Assembly: GCA_002831545.1 (NCBI GenBank)
Contig: CP025095.1
Coordinates: 744,001 to 808,000, forward strand
DNA: 64,000 nt
Source: Streptococcus suis
Lineage (GTDB): Bacteria; Bacillota; Bacilli; Lactobacillales; Streptococcaceae
Direction: 5' to 3'
Under the pieces are notes generated by a model, which saw only the letters and a program-made list of their open reading frames with translations, had not been told where the DNA came from and ran no database searches. Made by a program: the position numbers and the translations under genes. Of this stretch, positions 9,212-18,408 are shown piece after piece; the stretch's first letter is position 1; each line of letters opens with the position of its first letter.

Positions 9212-10552
9212 ATGAGAACAAGTTTTATTCAGTCATCGCATCAGGAGGCATGTATTCAAGCCATCCAAGAACTGGTTGCTTTTCCTTCTGTTTTGCAAGA
9301 ACATCAGGCAGATACGCCATTTGGTCAAGCGATTCAGGATGTTCTGGAGCACACGTTGGCTTTGACGGAAAAAATGGGTTTTAAAACTTATTTAGACCCT
9401 GCTGGTTATTATGGCTATGCTGAAATTGGGCAAGGCGAAGAATTATTAGCAATCCTTTGCCACTTAGATGTGGTACCTGCTGGTGATCTTAGTCAATGGC
9501 AGACGCCGCCTTTTGAGGCTGTGGTAGAGGGAGATTACATTATTGGACGCGGAGTTCAGGATGATAAAGGTCCTTCGATGGCGGCCTTATTTGCAGTAAA
9601 AGCACTTCTTGATGCGGGAGTCCAATTTAACAAACGGATTCGTTTCATTTTTGGAACAGATGAAGAGACCTTATGGCGGTGTATGAACCGCTACAATCAG
9701 TTGGAAGAAGTGGCAACTATGGGCTTTGCACCAGATTCTTCCTTCCCTTTGACTTATGCTGAAAAAGGATTGCTACAGGCCAAATTGCATGGTCCAGGTC
9801 ACCCTTGTCTGAGTATCGAAGCGGGAACTGCCTATAACGTAGTACCTGCCAAGGCAAGCTATTCTGGTCATTTATTAGCAGGAGTTATTGCGGAATTAGA
9901 TCAATTAGGCTTTGATTATGAAACCAAAGATGATCAAGTAACGGTTCTTGGTATTTCGCGGCACGCCAAGGATGCTGCCGAGGGGGTCAATGCCATTGTT
10001 CGTTTGGCAAAGGCTTTGGAACATTTTGAAAATCATCCAGCCTTGGACTTTATCGTCAATGCAGTTGGTGAAGATGCCACAGGATTTAAGCTTTTTGGTG
10101 ATGTGACCGATGAACCATCAGGGACACTCAGTTTCAATATTGCAGGTCTAACCATTAGCGCAAAAAAATCAGAAATTCGCTTGGACATTCGTATTCCTGT
10201 CACTGCGGATAAAGATGCCCTAGTTTCTACTTTACAAGCCAAAGCGCAATCATGTGGCTTGACCTATGAAGAGTACGACTACCTTGCTTCCTTGTATGTG
10301 CCATTAGACAGCCAGCTGGTATCTACGCTCATGTCTGTTTATCAAGATAAGACAGGAGATTTAACAAGCGAGCCAATCTCGTCAGGTGGGGCTACCTTTG
10401 CTCGTACCATGCCAAACTGTGTGGCCTTTGGTGCATGTTTCCCAGATACAGAACAAACAGAGCATCAGGAAAATGAACGCATGCCATTAGAAGACTTATA
10501 TAAAACAATGGATATTTATGCTGAGGCAGTCTATCGCCTAGCTGCGGAATAG
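9212..10552 (+). CDS. arcH: M20-family peptidase ArcH (PepV/Sapep-like dipeptidase)
   Basis: This 446-residue protein carries the M20 metal-binding motifs LAILCHLDVVPAGD (His, Asp) and GRGVQDDKGPSMAAL (bridging Asp), with the catalytic GTDEET further on. It probably releases amino acids, perhaps arginine, from peptides to feed the ADI pathway. The ATG at 9212 is chosen for the AAGGGG site and the family N-terminus; an upstream frame extension runs through the terminator hairpin. No arcT-like aminotransferase gene lies between arcD and arcH, although it is present in many streptococcal ADI loci. Confidence 0.87.
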   Translation: MRTSFIQSSHQEACIQAIQELVAFPSVLQEHQADTPFGQAIQDVLEHTLALTEKMGFKTYLDPAGYYGYAEIGQGEELLAILCHLDVVPAGDLSQWQTPPFEAVVEGDYIIGRGVQDDKGPSMAALFAVKALLDAGVQFNKRIRFIFGTDEETLWRCMNRYNQLEEVATMGFAPDSSFPLTYAEKGLLQAKLHGPGHPCLSIEAGTAYNVVPAKASYSGHLLAGVIAELDQLGFDYETKDDQVTVLGISRHAKDAAEGVNAIVRLAKALEHFENHPALDFIVNAVGEDATGFKLFGDVTDEPSGTLSFNIAGLTISAKKSEIRLDIRIPVTADKDALVSTLQAKAQSCGLTYEEYDYLASLYVPLDSQLVSTLMSVYQDKTGDLTSEPISSGGATFARTMPNCVAFGACFPDTEQTEHQENERMPLEDLYKTMDIYAEAVYRLAAE

Positions 10553-10586
10553 CCATATTATCAGTATTGAATAGTAAATTACAGTT

Positions 10587-10620
10587 TAAAAGCTCTTAGT
10601 GAAATATCTAAGAGCTTTTC
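10587..10620 (+). terminator. Terminator at the end of the ADI locus
   Basis: AAAAGCTCTTAG and CTAAGAGCTTTTC form a near-perfect stem around GTGAAATAT, with a short T-run. The remaining 259 bases to the argR stop (10621-10879) are AT-rich and hold no supported gene. Confidence 0.85.
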
Positions 10621-10879
10621 TTATGAAGAATAACATTGAAAGATGAGATAGAAATGTGTCACTGTTCACAAGAAGTGGACAAAAATATATGAAAGTGTGA
10701 CTTATTATATGCTATTTTAGAAATAGACCCCATCTGCATATAGAATAAGTCAAGTTAGACTATTCTACAATAAAACGCGTACATGTTATATTTTCGTTTA
10801 TGAGTATAAAGGGAAGTTATTGATAATTATTTGAAAAATTATCTTTAAAATTAAGTATGTTGTTTGTGAACACAAATTT

Positions 10880-11353
10880 TTATAATTTACTAAAGAAAAA
10901 TGGTGGAGTAAACTGTTTCAAGTGCTCGAAGCAAGCTTGTGCCCCCTCGACATCTTCACAAATGATGAGACAGACATCGTCACCGCAGACGGTCGCTACA
11001 ATTTGAGGAATCTCCATGGCATCCAAAATAGAACCGAATGAGTTGGCCAATCCAGGTAGGGTCTTGAGCACCACTTGATGTTGGATAGGTTTTAGCATGA
11101 CCAAAGCATCTTCCATATAGAGTCGCAGTCGTTTTTCCCAGCGAGTAGGAGCAATGGGGTTGATGACATAGTGAGAAGAATCATCTTCGTTGACTTTGAC
11201 AAGATTGAGCATCTTGATGTCACGGGAGAGGGTAGATTGGGTGACGGAGACTCCGTTGACCTCTAGTAATTCTTGCAATTCCTGCTGGGTATGTATTTTC
11301 TTCTCCATGATTAGAGACAGGATCAGCTGATGGCGGCTTTCAATCTTGTTCAT
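10880..11353 (-). CDS. argR: ArgR/AhrC-family arginine repressor
   Basis: This 157-residue protein has the N-terminal winged helix ([24 protein letters not shown], then [13 protein letters not shown], the recognition helix with the conserved SR) and a C-terminal hexamerisation/arginine-binding domain (LVMLKPI...[33 protein letters not shown]). Location next to the arc genes suggests it regulates them. The AGGAGGGCCCT before the ATG is a strong ribosome-binding site. It is on the opposite strand to arcH and shares the queA direction. Confidence 0.93.
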   Translation of the reverse strand: MNKIESRHQLILSLIMEKKIHTQQELQELLEVNGVSVTQSTLSRDIKMLNLVKVNEDDSSHYVINPIAPTRWEKRLRLYMEDALVMLKPIQHQVVLKTLPGLANSFGSILDAMEIPQIVATVCGDDVCLIICEDVEGAQACFEHLKQFTPPFFFSKL

Positions 11354-11416
11354 AGGGCCCTCCTTGAGATGTAAGGAAAATAAAATCTGAACTCAGAATA
11401 AATTGGTGATAACAGC

Positions 11417-12445
11417 CTATTGAATAAACATTGCATCCCCAAAACTAAAGAAGCGGTAACGTTCTTCAACAGCATGTTTATAGGCATCTAAGGTAAATTC
11501 TCTACCTGCAAAGGCAGAAACTAGCATAACCAAAGTAGATTTTGGCAGGTGGAAATTGGTTGAGAAGGCATCAACGATTCGGAAGGTGTAGCCAGGTTTG
11601 ATGAAGATATTTGTCCAACCAGAATCAGCTTCCAAACGGCCATCAAATTTATTACCGATGGTTTCGAGGGTGCGGATGGATGTAGTGCCGACTGCGACGA
11701 TACGACCACCGTTATCTTTGACCTGATTGAGGGTTTGAGCAGCTTCTGCTGATAGGTTATAGAATTCCGAGTGCATTTCATGCTCATCAACGTTATCAAC
11801 AGAGACTGGTCGGAAGGTCCCAAGCCCAACGTGAAGAGTCAAATAGACTAGCTTCACTCCTTTAGCTTCGATTTTTTCGAGTAACTCTTGGGTGAAATGT
11901 AGTCCAGCAGTTGGGGCTGCGGCAGAACCGTTTTCCTTGGCATAAACTGTTTGATAGCGTTCACGGTCTTCTAATTTTTCATGAATGTAAGGTGGAAGTG
12001 GCATTTCGCCTAGACTTTCCAAGACTTCCAGGAAGATACCTTCATAGGAGAATTCAACAATTCTTCCCCCGTGTTCTAATTCTTCTACGATAGTAGCAGT
12101 TAATCGTCCGTCACCAAAAGCGACTGTGGTACCGACCTTCAGACGTTTTGCTGGTTTGGCAAGAACTTCCCACTGATCACCTTGGGTATTTTTCAAAAGC
12201 AAAAGCTCAACATGTCCCATAGTTTCAGGCTTGTAGCCATAGAGACGGGCAGGCAGAACACGTGTATTGTTCATGACCAGAGCATCACCGGGATTTAGTT
12301 GGTCGATAATATGGTCAAAGTGACTGTCAACCATGCTCCGTTTTTCGCGGTCGAGGATCAATAGTTTAGAGCTGTCGCGCTTTTCAAGGGGAACTTGAGC
12401 GATAAGCTCTTCGGGTAAATCAAAATCAAAATCTGCAGTATTCAT
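11417..12445 (-). CDS. queA: S-adenosylmethionine:tRNA ribosyltransferase-isomerase
   Basis: This 342-residue enzyme transfers and isomerises ribose from SAM to preQ1-tRNA, giving epoxyqueuosine. Family motifs: [13 protein letters not shown] at the N-terminus, [14 protein letters not shown], and [14 protein letters not shown] with [19 protein letters not shown]. The ATG at 12445 is preferred because AAGGAG is properly spaced; a GTG six bases upstream is within the ribosome-binding site. It follows a small membrane-protein frame (12460-12627) by 14 bases. Confidence 0.95.
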   Translation of the reverse strand: MNTADFDFDLPEELIAQVPLEKRDSSKLLILDREKRSMVDSHFDHIIDQLNPGDALVMNNTRVLPARLYGYKPETMGHVELLLLKNTQGDQWEVLAKPAKRLKVGTTVAFGDGRLTATIVEELEHGGRIVEFSYEGIFLEVLESLGEMPLPPYIHEKLEDRERYQTVYAKENGSAAAPTAGLHFTQELLEKIEAKGVKLVYLTLHVGLGTFRPVSVDNVDEHEMHSEFYNLSAEAAQTLNQVKDNGGRIVAVGTTSIRTLETIGNKFDGRLEADSGWTNIFIKPGYTFRIVDAFSTNFHLPKSTLVMLVSAFAGREFTLDAYKHAVEERYRFFSFGDAMFIQ

Positions 12446-12459
12446 ATTCACTCCTTAGA

Positions 12460-12627
12460 CTAAAATAAAATATAGGTAAAATAAATCAATAGGGCAAATG
12501 GCAAAGCCACCAATAGACTACCAATCAGGTAGAAAATAAACTTTAGGACCTTTGATTTAGAAATAAAATAGCCAGTAAGGCAGAACAGAATACCAATAAA
12601 AAATAAGTAAAAAAGCACATCTGTCAT
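12460..12627 (-). CDS. Small two-helix membrane protein upstream of queA
   Basis: This 55-residue frame begins MTDVLFYLFFIGILF and has two hydrophobic segments (about 4-22 and 29-50) separated by SKSKVLK. It ends 14 bases before queA, in the same direction. The extended -10 TGATATAAT ends only six bases before the ATG, so the transcript would be nearly leaderless, and no Shine-Dalgarno is visible. The function is unknown. It could alternatively be untranslated leader of queA. Confidence 0.5.
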   Translation of the reverse strand: MTDVLFYLFFIGILFCLTGYFISKSKVLKFIFYLIGSLLVALPFALLIYFTYILF

Positions 12628-12723
12628 AAATGTATTATATCATAGTTAGACACTTAAGTCTTGATGGATGGGAAGAGAATTAAAATTATTCGTGCTGATG
12701 TAATACTCTATAAGTATAAATTC

Positions 12724-12780
12724 TTGACAAAAATTGGTCTATACCATATAATAAAGAAAAACAATAAATGGTATAGACCA
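12724..12780 (+). promoter_or_regulatory. nagB promoter with two NagR (dre-type) operators
   Basis: TTGACA (12724-12729) and TATAAT (12747-12752) are separated by exactly 17 bases, a consensus sigma-A promoter. TGGTCTATACCA (12735-12746) fills the spacer and its exact reverse complement TGGTATAGACCA (12769-12780) lies just past the start site. Both match the GntR-type NagR/YvoA dre consensus TGGTCTAGACCA at 11 of 12 positions. Repression by NagR with relief by glucosamine-6-P or GlcNAc-6-P is inferred from the family. Confidence 0.85.
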
Positions 12781-12792
12781 AAGAGGTGTGTT

Positions 12793-13497
12793 ATGAAAAT
12801 TCATGTAGTAAATAATCAAGTTGAAGGAGCAACTGTAGCATTAGACATTTTGAAAGAAAAATTGAACGGAGGTGCCAAGGTATTAGGTTTGGCAACAGGC
12901 TCCAGTCCGTTAGAATTTTACAGATTGATTCGTGAGTCGGATTTAGACTTTTTGGATGTGACATCTGTAAACTTGGATGAGTATGTTGGTCTAGGTGAGG
13001 AGAGCGACCAATCCTATATTCATTTTATGAAGGAAAATCTTTTCAATGCCAAACCGTTTAAGAAATCTTATTTACCGAATGGTTTAGCGACAGATGTAGT
13101 TGCTGAAACAGAACGTTACAACCAAGTATTGGCAGAGCATCCAATTGATTTCCAAATTTTGGGTATCGGTCGCAACGGCCATATCGGTTTCAATGAACCA
13201 GGTGCTCCATTTGATGGTCAGACCCATCTGGTTGAATTGGCGCCATCAACCATCGAAGCCAATGCACGCTTCTTTGACAATCCAGAAGATGTACCCAAAC
13301 AAGCTATCTCCATGGGCATCGCCAACATTATGGCAGCCAAGACCATTGTTCTCATGGCCTATGGTCAGGAAAAAGCTGACGCCATTAAGGCGACTGTGGA
13401 AGGAGCAGTGACAGAAGATGTCCCAGCAAGCGTCCTCCAAAACCACGACAATGTCATCCTTATCCTCGACCAAGCGGCAGCAAGTAAATTAGTGTAG
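12793..13497 (+). CDS. nagB: Glucosamine-6-phosphate deaminase
   Basis: This 234-residue protein has the short, non-allosteric length usual in Firmicutes. [15 protein letters not shown] is the phosphate-binding loop, [13 protein letters not shown] the catalytic Asp region, and [16 protein letters not shown] the active-site Asn-Gly-His loop. It converts glucosamine-6-P to fructose-6-P and ammonia for amino-sugar use. The ATG at 12793 follows AGAGGTG; the longer upstream frame covers the promoter and operators and so cannot be coding. Confidence 0.95.
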   Translation: MKIHVVNNQVEGATVALDILKEKLNGGAKVLGLATGSSPLEFYRLIRESDLDFLDVTSVNLDEYVGLGEESDQSYIHFMKENLFNAKPFKKSYLPNGLATDVVAETERYNQVLAEHPIDFQILGIGRNGHIGFNEPGAPFDGQTHLVELAPSTIEANARFFDNPEDVPKQAISMGIANIMAAKTIVLMAYGQEKADAIKATVEGAVTEDVPASVLQNHDNVILILDQAAASKLV

Positions 13498-13607
13498 TAT
13501 GTTGTAAACGATTATTCTTAGACATAAAGTTGGTTGTAACAGTGCAATAAGTATAATGTCTGAATGAATCTAGGTTCTTTTTCCATTATGAATTTGACAA
13601 AAATTGT

Positions 13608-13648
13608 GAAAAGGCATGTAACTTATATTTTTAAGGGCATGCCTTTTG
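13608..13648 (+). terminator. Terminator after nagB
   Basis: AAAAGGCATG and CATGCCTTTT form a ten-base stem with a long AT-rich loop, ending in a short T-run. The DNA from 13649 to about 13900 shows no gene; it is AT-rich and leads to a -10-like TATACT at 13904-13909 that belongs to the broken peptide gene described below. Confidence 0.75.
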
Positions 13649-13903
13649 CTATTCTGATAATCAATATCAGTTGTTATATATTGAATGGATTATAACATTA
13701 AGTTGGATGTGAGAGAAAATTTCGACAAGAGGTACTACTAAATTGCTGTCCTTTATCATGTTGAAAATTGATAGGAACAAGTGAAATGGGCAAAATAGTA
13801 TCATTTTCTCTACGTTTTGTATAACGTTTTCATTTTTTTAGGTAGTTTTATGGTTTTTATATAATCTTTTTCTAAAGTTGGTTTTTGAGTTATTTTTTTG
13901 TAC

Positions 13904-13935
13904 TATACTGTTACTACGTTTCCGATAGGAGGAAG
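13904..13935 (+). promoter_or_regulatory. Orphaned promoter and ribosome-binding site of a broken secreted-peptide gene
   Basis: A -10-like TATACT is followed by AGGAGGAAG (13927-13935), an excellent Shine-Dalgarno with no start codon at the proper distance. The MITE-like repeat begins about 18 bases later, and coding sequence for a signal-peptide protein resumes right after the repeat at 14364. The simplest reading is that the repeat inserted between the ribosome-binding site and the start codon. Confidence 0.55.
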
Positions 13936-13952
13936 CAAATATCTATACAAAG

Positions 13953-14360
13953 GAGGAGGCTGGGCAAAAAGCCCAGGACCACTACTCAGAGTTCGTGTCA
14001 ACATCTCAGCGCAGTGGTTGATTGGCAGATTTGTTCGTGTTTTACACTCCAAATCTGACCATTACGACTGATGCGAACAGTGTTCGCTTCATTTCCAACC
14101 TCTAACAGTCACTACTCTGACTTAACGACTGTTGCGGACTTCGTTCGCTATATCTCCAACCTCCAAAGGTTCCCCGAACCTTTGGAGCTATACGGGGGTG
14201 GGAGTTTAAAAGGTCTGGGAGACCTTTTAAAGTGGGAGATATAAGCTGACGGCAGTCAGCTCACATAAATTGATGTCTGGGAATAGACTGTTTCAGCTCA
14301 ACAACTGGAAATAAGGACTTGTTGACGAACTCTTTTTTAACTAGTCGAGTTCCCCCTCTC
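13953..14360 (+). repeat. MITE-like dispersed repeat, long copy (copy A)
   Basis: It begins GAGGCTGGGCAAAAAGCCC and ends GACGAACTC...GTCGAGTTCCCCCTCTC. Its first ~100 bases match the reverse complement of 22975-23076 almost base for base (for example GTCAACATCTCAGCGCAGTG), and its end matches the other end of that copy. The interior is longer because it carries a BOX-like block (CCAACCTCCAAAGGTTCCCC) also found at about 6138. The ends are imperfect inverted repeats (GAGGCTGGG versus GGGGAGTGGG). It has no coding capacity, so a non-autonomous element is inferred. Confidence 0.75.
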
Positions 14361-14363
14361 ATT

Positions 14364-14693
14364 GTAACAAAACGTAATTATAAAGTTGGCGCATGTGCTA
14401 TGGCACTTGCAGTGCTAATGACCACTGCAGGTGGTGCAGTTGTAAATGCAGAGCAACGACTTAATTCACCAGTTGGTTTTGAGTAACGTGACGAAGTACT
14501 TCTAGAGCTGAAAGAATCAACCCAACCTTTTGGTCAAGGTGTTCAACATTTAGAGCCTATCAACCCACCTGTGACTCAAATGGCTCCTTCTGTACAAAAA
14601 TCATCATGGTTTGGTTCATTTTGGGGAGGTGTACAAAAATTGTGGAATGCATTATGTTGTTCTGTGGGATTAACTTGGTGTAAAGTTAAATAA
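14364..14693 (+). pseudogene. Remnant of a small secreted peptide gene
   Basis: Reading from 14364 gives a basic N-terminus (TKRNYKVGA), a hydrophobic signal segment (CAMALAVLMTTAGGAVV) and the cleavage-like VNAEQ. A TAA follows at codon 41 (14484-14486), then 68 more sensible codons to a TAA at 14691. The C-terminus is aromatic and cysteine-rich (SSWFGSFWGGVQKLWNALCC, then SVGLTWCKVK). The start codon is lost (GTA where ATG or GTG is expected), and the repeat separates the frame from its ribosome-binding site. The family was not recognised; a secreted bacteriocin-like or membrane-active peptide is possible. Confidence 0.6.
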
Positions 14694-14855
14694 GTAATCT
14701 AGAGTTATAATCTTGTAATATTTAGTCAATTAATTTGAAAATCCTTCATACTTCACTAACTTTCTTAAATTATTTAATTTTCTATATATTACCCTCTTAA
14801 AAATCTTTTTCATCTATACATTCATAACTTTAATACTATCACTCAAAATAGTATG

Positions 14856-14887
14856 CCCTCTATGAAAATAGAGGGTTACATTTTTTT
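14856..14887 (+). terminator. Terminator downstream of the broken peptide gene
   Basis: CCCTCTAT and ATAGAGGG form a perfect eight-base stem around GAAA, followed by ACATTTTTTT. A fragment of the MITE-like repeat (TGAGATGTTGACACGAA at about 14894-14910, inverted relative to copy A) follows. The rest of 14694-15083 is AT-rich with no gene seen. Confidence 0.8.
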
Positions 14888-15083
14888 GCGAATGAGATGT
14901 TGACACGAATTCCATATTTCTTGAGTCTCGGTTGTAATTTTTCTTAGATAAATTAAAGAGTGAAAAGTTTAGGATGTAATTGTTCTAAACTTTTTATATT
15001 GCATTGATAAAAAAATACAGTCTTTGTGTAACAGGTATATTCTTGTATTTTTTTGTGAAAAAAGAAATAAATTGACAAAATTA

Positions 15084-15115
15084 TGGTAAAATGTAGGTTG
15101 ATTTAAAATTAATCA
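15084..15115 (+). promoter_or_regulatory. dlt operon promoter (extended -10) with palindrome
   Basis: TGGTAAAAT at 15084-15092 is an extended -10 element; TTGACA lies only nine bases upstream, so the usual -35 spacing is not met. TGATTTAAAATTAATCA at 15099-15115 is a TGATT/AATCA palindrome at the expected start site and could be an operator. The leader to dltX is about 110 bases. Confidence 0.5.
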
Positions 15116-15209
15116 TTTAATGAATGGAATGAGTTCGAAGTAAGTCAAGATTGACTAGACATTGTATTTAAAGTAATTCGCAGGAATAAGAGATGGAAGG
15201 AGATAGAAC

Positions 15210-15335
15210 ATGCAACATCCAGTTGTACGATTTATCTGTAGAACCCTGTTCTATTTTTTTATATTGTTACTACTTTTGTATCTGTATAGTTATTTAGACA
15301 TTGGACAGGGAGGATTTATCTATAATGAGTTTTAA
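15210..15335 (+). CDS. dltX: DltX, small D-alanylation membrane protein
   Basis: This 41-residue protein begins [20 protein letters not shown], has one transmembrane helix (about 10-30), and ends with the DltX-typical [10 protein letters not shown]. DltX is required for D-alanine transfer to teichoic acids, its C-terminus working with DltD/DltB. It is preceded by GGAAGGAG and overlaps the dltA start by 11 bases, so the two are coupled. It is easily missed because of its size. Confidence 0.88.
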   Translation: MQHPVVRFICRTLFYFFILLLLLYLYSYLDIGQGGFIYNEF

Positions 15336-16887
15336 AGAGGAGAGTATAAAAAAGATTAGCAGTATGTTAGAGCGGGTAGAGCATTTTGCGACAGAAAATC
15401 CTGACTACCCTGTTTACCATTATCTAGGACAGTTGTACAGTTATGGGGATTTAAAGGCAGATTCAGATTCTTTAGCAGCCCATATTGATAGTTTGGATTT
15501 ACCAGCAAACTCTCCTGTTCTTGTTTTTGGCGGACAGGAGTACCAGATGTTGGCAATCTTTGTTGCCTTAACCAAGGCTGGCCATCCATATATCCCTGTA
15601 GATAGTCATTCTGCTTTGGATCGGATTGAAGCTATTCTGGAAATAGCAGAGCCGAGTTTGGTGTTTGCGGTAGCAGACTTTCCGCTAGAGACAAGTTTGC
15701 CAGTGCTTGGTTTGTCTGAAGTTGAAGCCATTTTTGAGAAGAAGTCAACTTATCAGTTGATGCATCCTGTAAGTGGAGATGATACCTACTATATTATCTT
15801 CACTTCTGGGACAACGGGTAAACCAAAAGGGGTGCAAATTTCGCATGACAATTTGCTCAGCTTCACTAACTGGATGATAAGGGATAAGGAGTTTGCGCTA
15901 CCAGAGCGACCGCAAATGTTGGCTCAACCGTCCTATTCGTTTGACTTGTCGGTTATGTATTGGGCTCCGACGCTTGCCCTTGGTGGGACCTTATTTGCCC
16001 TACCGAAAGAGTTGACTTTGGATTTTAAGACCTTATTTGCAGCTATTCAAACTTTGCCATTTAAGATTTGGACTTCGACACCATCATTTGTAGATATGGC
16101 TTTGCTATCTCGTGAGTTTGATGGGGAACATTTACCAGATTTGACGCATTTCTATTTTGACGGAGAGGAGTTAACTGTAAAAACAGCTCAGAAGCTCCGC
16201 GAACGTTTTCCAAAAGCTGTGATTGTTAACGCTTATGGACCGACCGAAGCTACAGTCGCCTTATCAGCAGTTGCTATAACTAATGAGATGTTAGTGAATT
16301 ATAAACGTTTGCCGATTGGTTATACCAAACCAGACTCACCAACTTTTATTTTGGATGAGGATGGTCAAGTAGTACCGAATGGTCAACAGGGAGAAATTGT
16401 TGTATCAGGTCCTGCTGTCTCTAAAGGATATTTGAATAATCCTGAGAGAACCGAGGCGGCATTTTTCCAGTTTGACGGCTTACAGGCCTATCATACTGGG
16501 GATTTGGGTGTAATGACAGATGAAGGTCTGTTACTCTATGGTGGGCGTATGGATTTCCAAATTAAATATAATGGTTATCGTATCGAGTTGGAAGAAGTTG
16601 CCCAACACTTAAATAAATCAACCTATATTGAGGCTGCGGTAGCTGTTCCACGTTATAATGCTGACCATAAAGTGCAAAATCTGTTAGCTTATGTTGTCCC
16701 TAAAGCAGGGATTATGGAGCAGTTCGATCGAGAGTTGGAGTTAACCAGGGTCATCAAGCAGGAGTTAAAAGAACGGATGATGGATTATATGATGCCTTCG
16801 AAGTTTATTTATCGAGACAGTCTTCCTTTGACTGCAAATGGGAAGATTGATATTAAGGGATTGATCGCTGAGGTGAATGCTCAATGA
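15325..16887 (+). CDS. dltA: D-alanine--D-alanyl carrier protein ligase
   Basis: This 520-residue adenylating enzyme activates D-Ala and loads it onto DltC in the cytoplasm. The motifs are ANL-superfamily: [13 protein letters not shown] (P-loop, near residue 155), [20 protein letters not shown], and the C-terminal [10 protein letters not shown] with the catalytic Lys. The ATG at 15325 is used because GGGAGGA lies 12 bases upstream and the family starts here; a TTG at 15301 falls within dltX. The stop overlaps dltB. Confidence 0.96.
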   Translation: MSFKEESIKKISSMLERVEHFATENPDYPVYHYLGQLYSYGDLKADSDSLAAHIDSLDLPANSPVLVFGGQEYQMLAIFVALTKAGHPYIPVDSHSALDRIEAILEIAEPSLVFAVADFPLETSLPVLGLSEVEAIFEKKSTYQLMHPVSGDDTYYIIFTSGTTGKPKGVQISHDNLLSFTNWMIRDKEFALPERPQMLAQPSYSFDLSVMYWAPTLALGGTLFALPKELTLDFKTLFAAIQTLPFKIWTSTPSFVDMALLSREFDGEHLPDLTHFYFDGEELTVKTAQKLRERFPKAVIVNAYGPTEATVALSAVAITNEMLVNYKRLPIGYTKPDSPTFILDEDGQVVPNGQQGEIVVSGPAVSKGYLNNPERTEAAFFQFDGLQAYHTGDLGVMTDEGLLLYGGRMDFQIKYNGYRIELEEVAQHLNKSTYIEAAVAVPRYNADHKVQNLLAYVVPKAGIMEQFDRELELTRVIKQELKERMMDYMMPSKFIYRDSLPLTANGKIDIKGLIAEVNAQ

Positions 16888-18125
16888 TGGAGTTTTTCAA
16901 ACAGCTACCTCAGTTAGAGCCTTATGGGAATCCATTGTACTTTTTCTATTTAGTCTTAGCGCTAGTACCAATTTTTATAGGACTCCTTTTTAAAAAACGT
17001 TTCCCCTTGTATGAAACAGGTGTTAGTTTAGCCTTCATTGTCTTGATGTTTACAGGTACAAAGACAATGCAATTGCTGTCTTTATTGGCCTATATTATTT
17101 GGCAGACAATGTTGATTTTTTTCTACAAACATTATCGTCAACGGGCAAATCAAAGCTGGGTCTTCTATTTAATCGTGTGTTTAGCTGTTTTTCCGTTGAC
17201 TTGGGTAAAGTTGGCACCGACTTTTAGTCAGCATGGGGCAATTTTCGGTTTTTTAGGTATTTCTTATTTAACGTTTCGGTCGGTCGGAATGGTGATTGAA
17301 ATGCGGGACGGTTTACTAACGGAATTTAGTTTAGGGAGTTTTTTACGATTTTTGCTATTTATGCCAACTATTTCGAGTGGTCCTATTGATCGTTATAGAC
17401 GGTTTACGGAAGATTACAAACAAATTCCTGAGCGAACTGAGTTATTAAATATGCTCGATCAGACTGTGCATTATATTATGATGGGCTTCTTATATAAGTT
17501 TATTCTAGCCTATTTTATCGGGCATACTTTACTGGAGCCTTTAAAGGCAGTCGCCTTGGATCAAGGTGGATGGTTTAACTTACCTACTATTGGAGTTATG
17601 TATCTCTATGGTTTTGAATTATTCTTTGACTTTGCAGGCTATTCCATGTTTGCCATAGGTATTTCCAACCTTATGGGTATTCGCTGCCCAATTAACTTTG
17701 ATCAACCGTTCAAATCGCGTGATCTTAAGGAATTTTGGAATCGATGGCATATCAGCTTATCTTTTTGGTTCCGTGATTTCGTCTTCATGCGTCTGGTTAA
17801 GACTTTGTTAAAACATAAGGTTTTCAAAAATCGAAATACGGTATCTAATGTTGCCTATCTGCTAAATATGCTCTTGATGGGCTTGTGGCATGGTGTAACA
17901 TGGTATTATATTGCATATGGTCTCTTTCATGCTTTGGGGTTGATCATCAATGACGCTTGGATTCGTAAGAGGAAATCAATTAATTTAGCTCGAAAAAAAG
18001 CTGGGCAAGAACCACTGCTGGATAATCGTTGGACGAGTTTCGCTGGTATGTTTGTGACCTTCCATACGGTCATGTTCTCTTTCTTGATATTTTCAGGATT
18101 TTTAGATAAATTGTGGTTCAAGTAG
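16884..18125 (+). CDS. dltB: DltB, MBOAT-family D-alanyl transferase
   Basis: This 413-residue multi-spanning membrane protein belongs to the MBOAT family. The catalytic His lies in [20 protein letters not shown] (near residue 335), and [19 protein letters not shown] and [18 protein letters not shown] are conserved blocks. It moves D-Ala from DltC toward the outer membrane face for DltD. Its ATG overlaps the dltA stop (ATGA). Confidence 0.96.
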   Translation: MMEFFKQLPQLEPYGNPLYFFYLVLALVPIFIGLLFKKRFPLYETGVSLAFIVLMFTGTKTMQLLSLLAYIIWQTMLIFFYKHYRQRANQSWVFYLIVCLAVFPLTWVKLAPTFSQHGAIFGFLGISYLTFRSVGMVIEMRDGLLTEFSLGSFLRFLLFMPTISSGPIDRYRRFTEDYKQIPERTELLNMLDQTVHYIMMGFLYKFILAYFIGHTLLEPLKAVALDQGGWFNLPTIGVMYLYGFELFFDFAGYSMFAIGISNLMGIRCPINFDQPFKSRDLKEFWNRWHISLSFWFRDFVFMRLVKTLLKHKVFKNRNTVSNVAYLLNMLLMGLWHGVTWYYIAYGLFHALGLIINDAWIRKRKSINLARKKAGQEPLLDNRWTSFAGMFVTFHTVMFSFLIFSGFLDKLWFK

Positions 18126-18168
18126 ACAATAGGTAACGATTGTATGAATCGTAGAAAGGAATAAAAAA

Positions 18169-18408
18169 ATGGATGTAAAAGAAACAATATTGAATATTAT
18201 CGAAGAATTATTTATGGAAGATGTATCTGAAATGATGGATGAAGACCTATTTGATGCGGGTGTTTTGGATAGTATGGGGACCGTAGAACTTATTGTGGAG
18301 TTAGAAAGTCGTTTTAATATTACAGTTCCAGTTTCAGAGTTTGGTCGTGAAGATTGGAATACAGCTAACAAAATCATTTCTGGTGTTGTGGAGTTGATGC
18401 ATGCGTAA
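18169..18408 (+). CDS. dltC: D-alanyl carrier protein
   Basis: This 79-residue acidic carrier protein has the 4'-phosphopantetheine attachment Ser35 in the motif [13 protein letters not shown]. Charged by DltA, it delivers D-Ala to DltB. AAAGGAA precedes the ATG, and the gene overlaps dltD by eight bases. Confidence 0.96.
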   Translation: MDVKETILNIIEELFMEDVSEMMDEDLFDAGVLDSMGTVELIVELESRFNITVPVSEFGREDWNTANKIISGVVELMHA

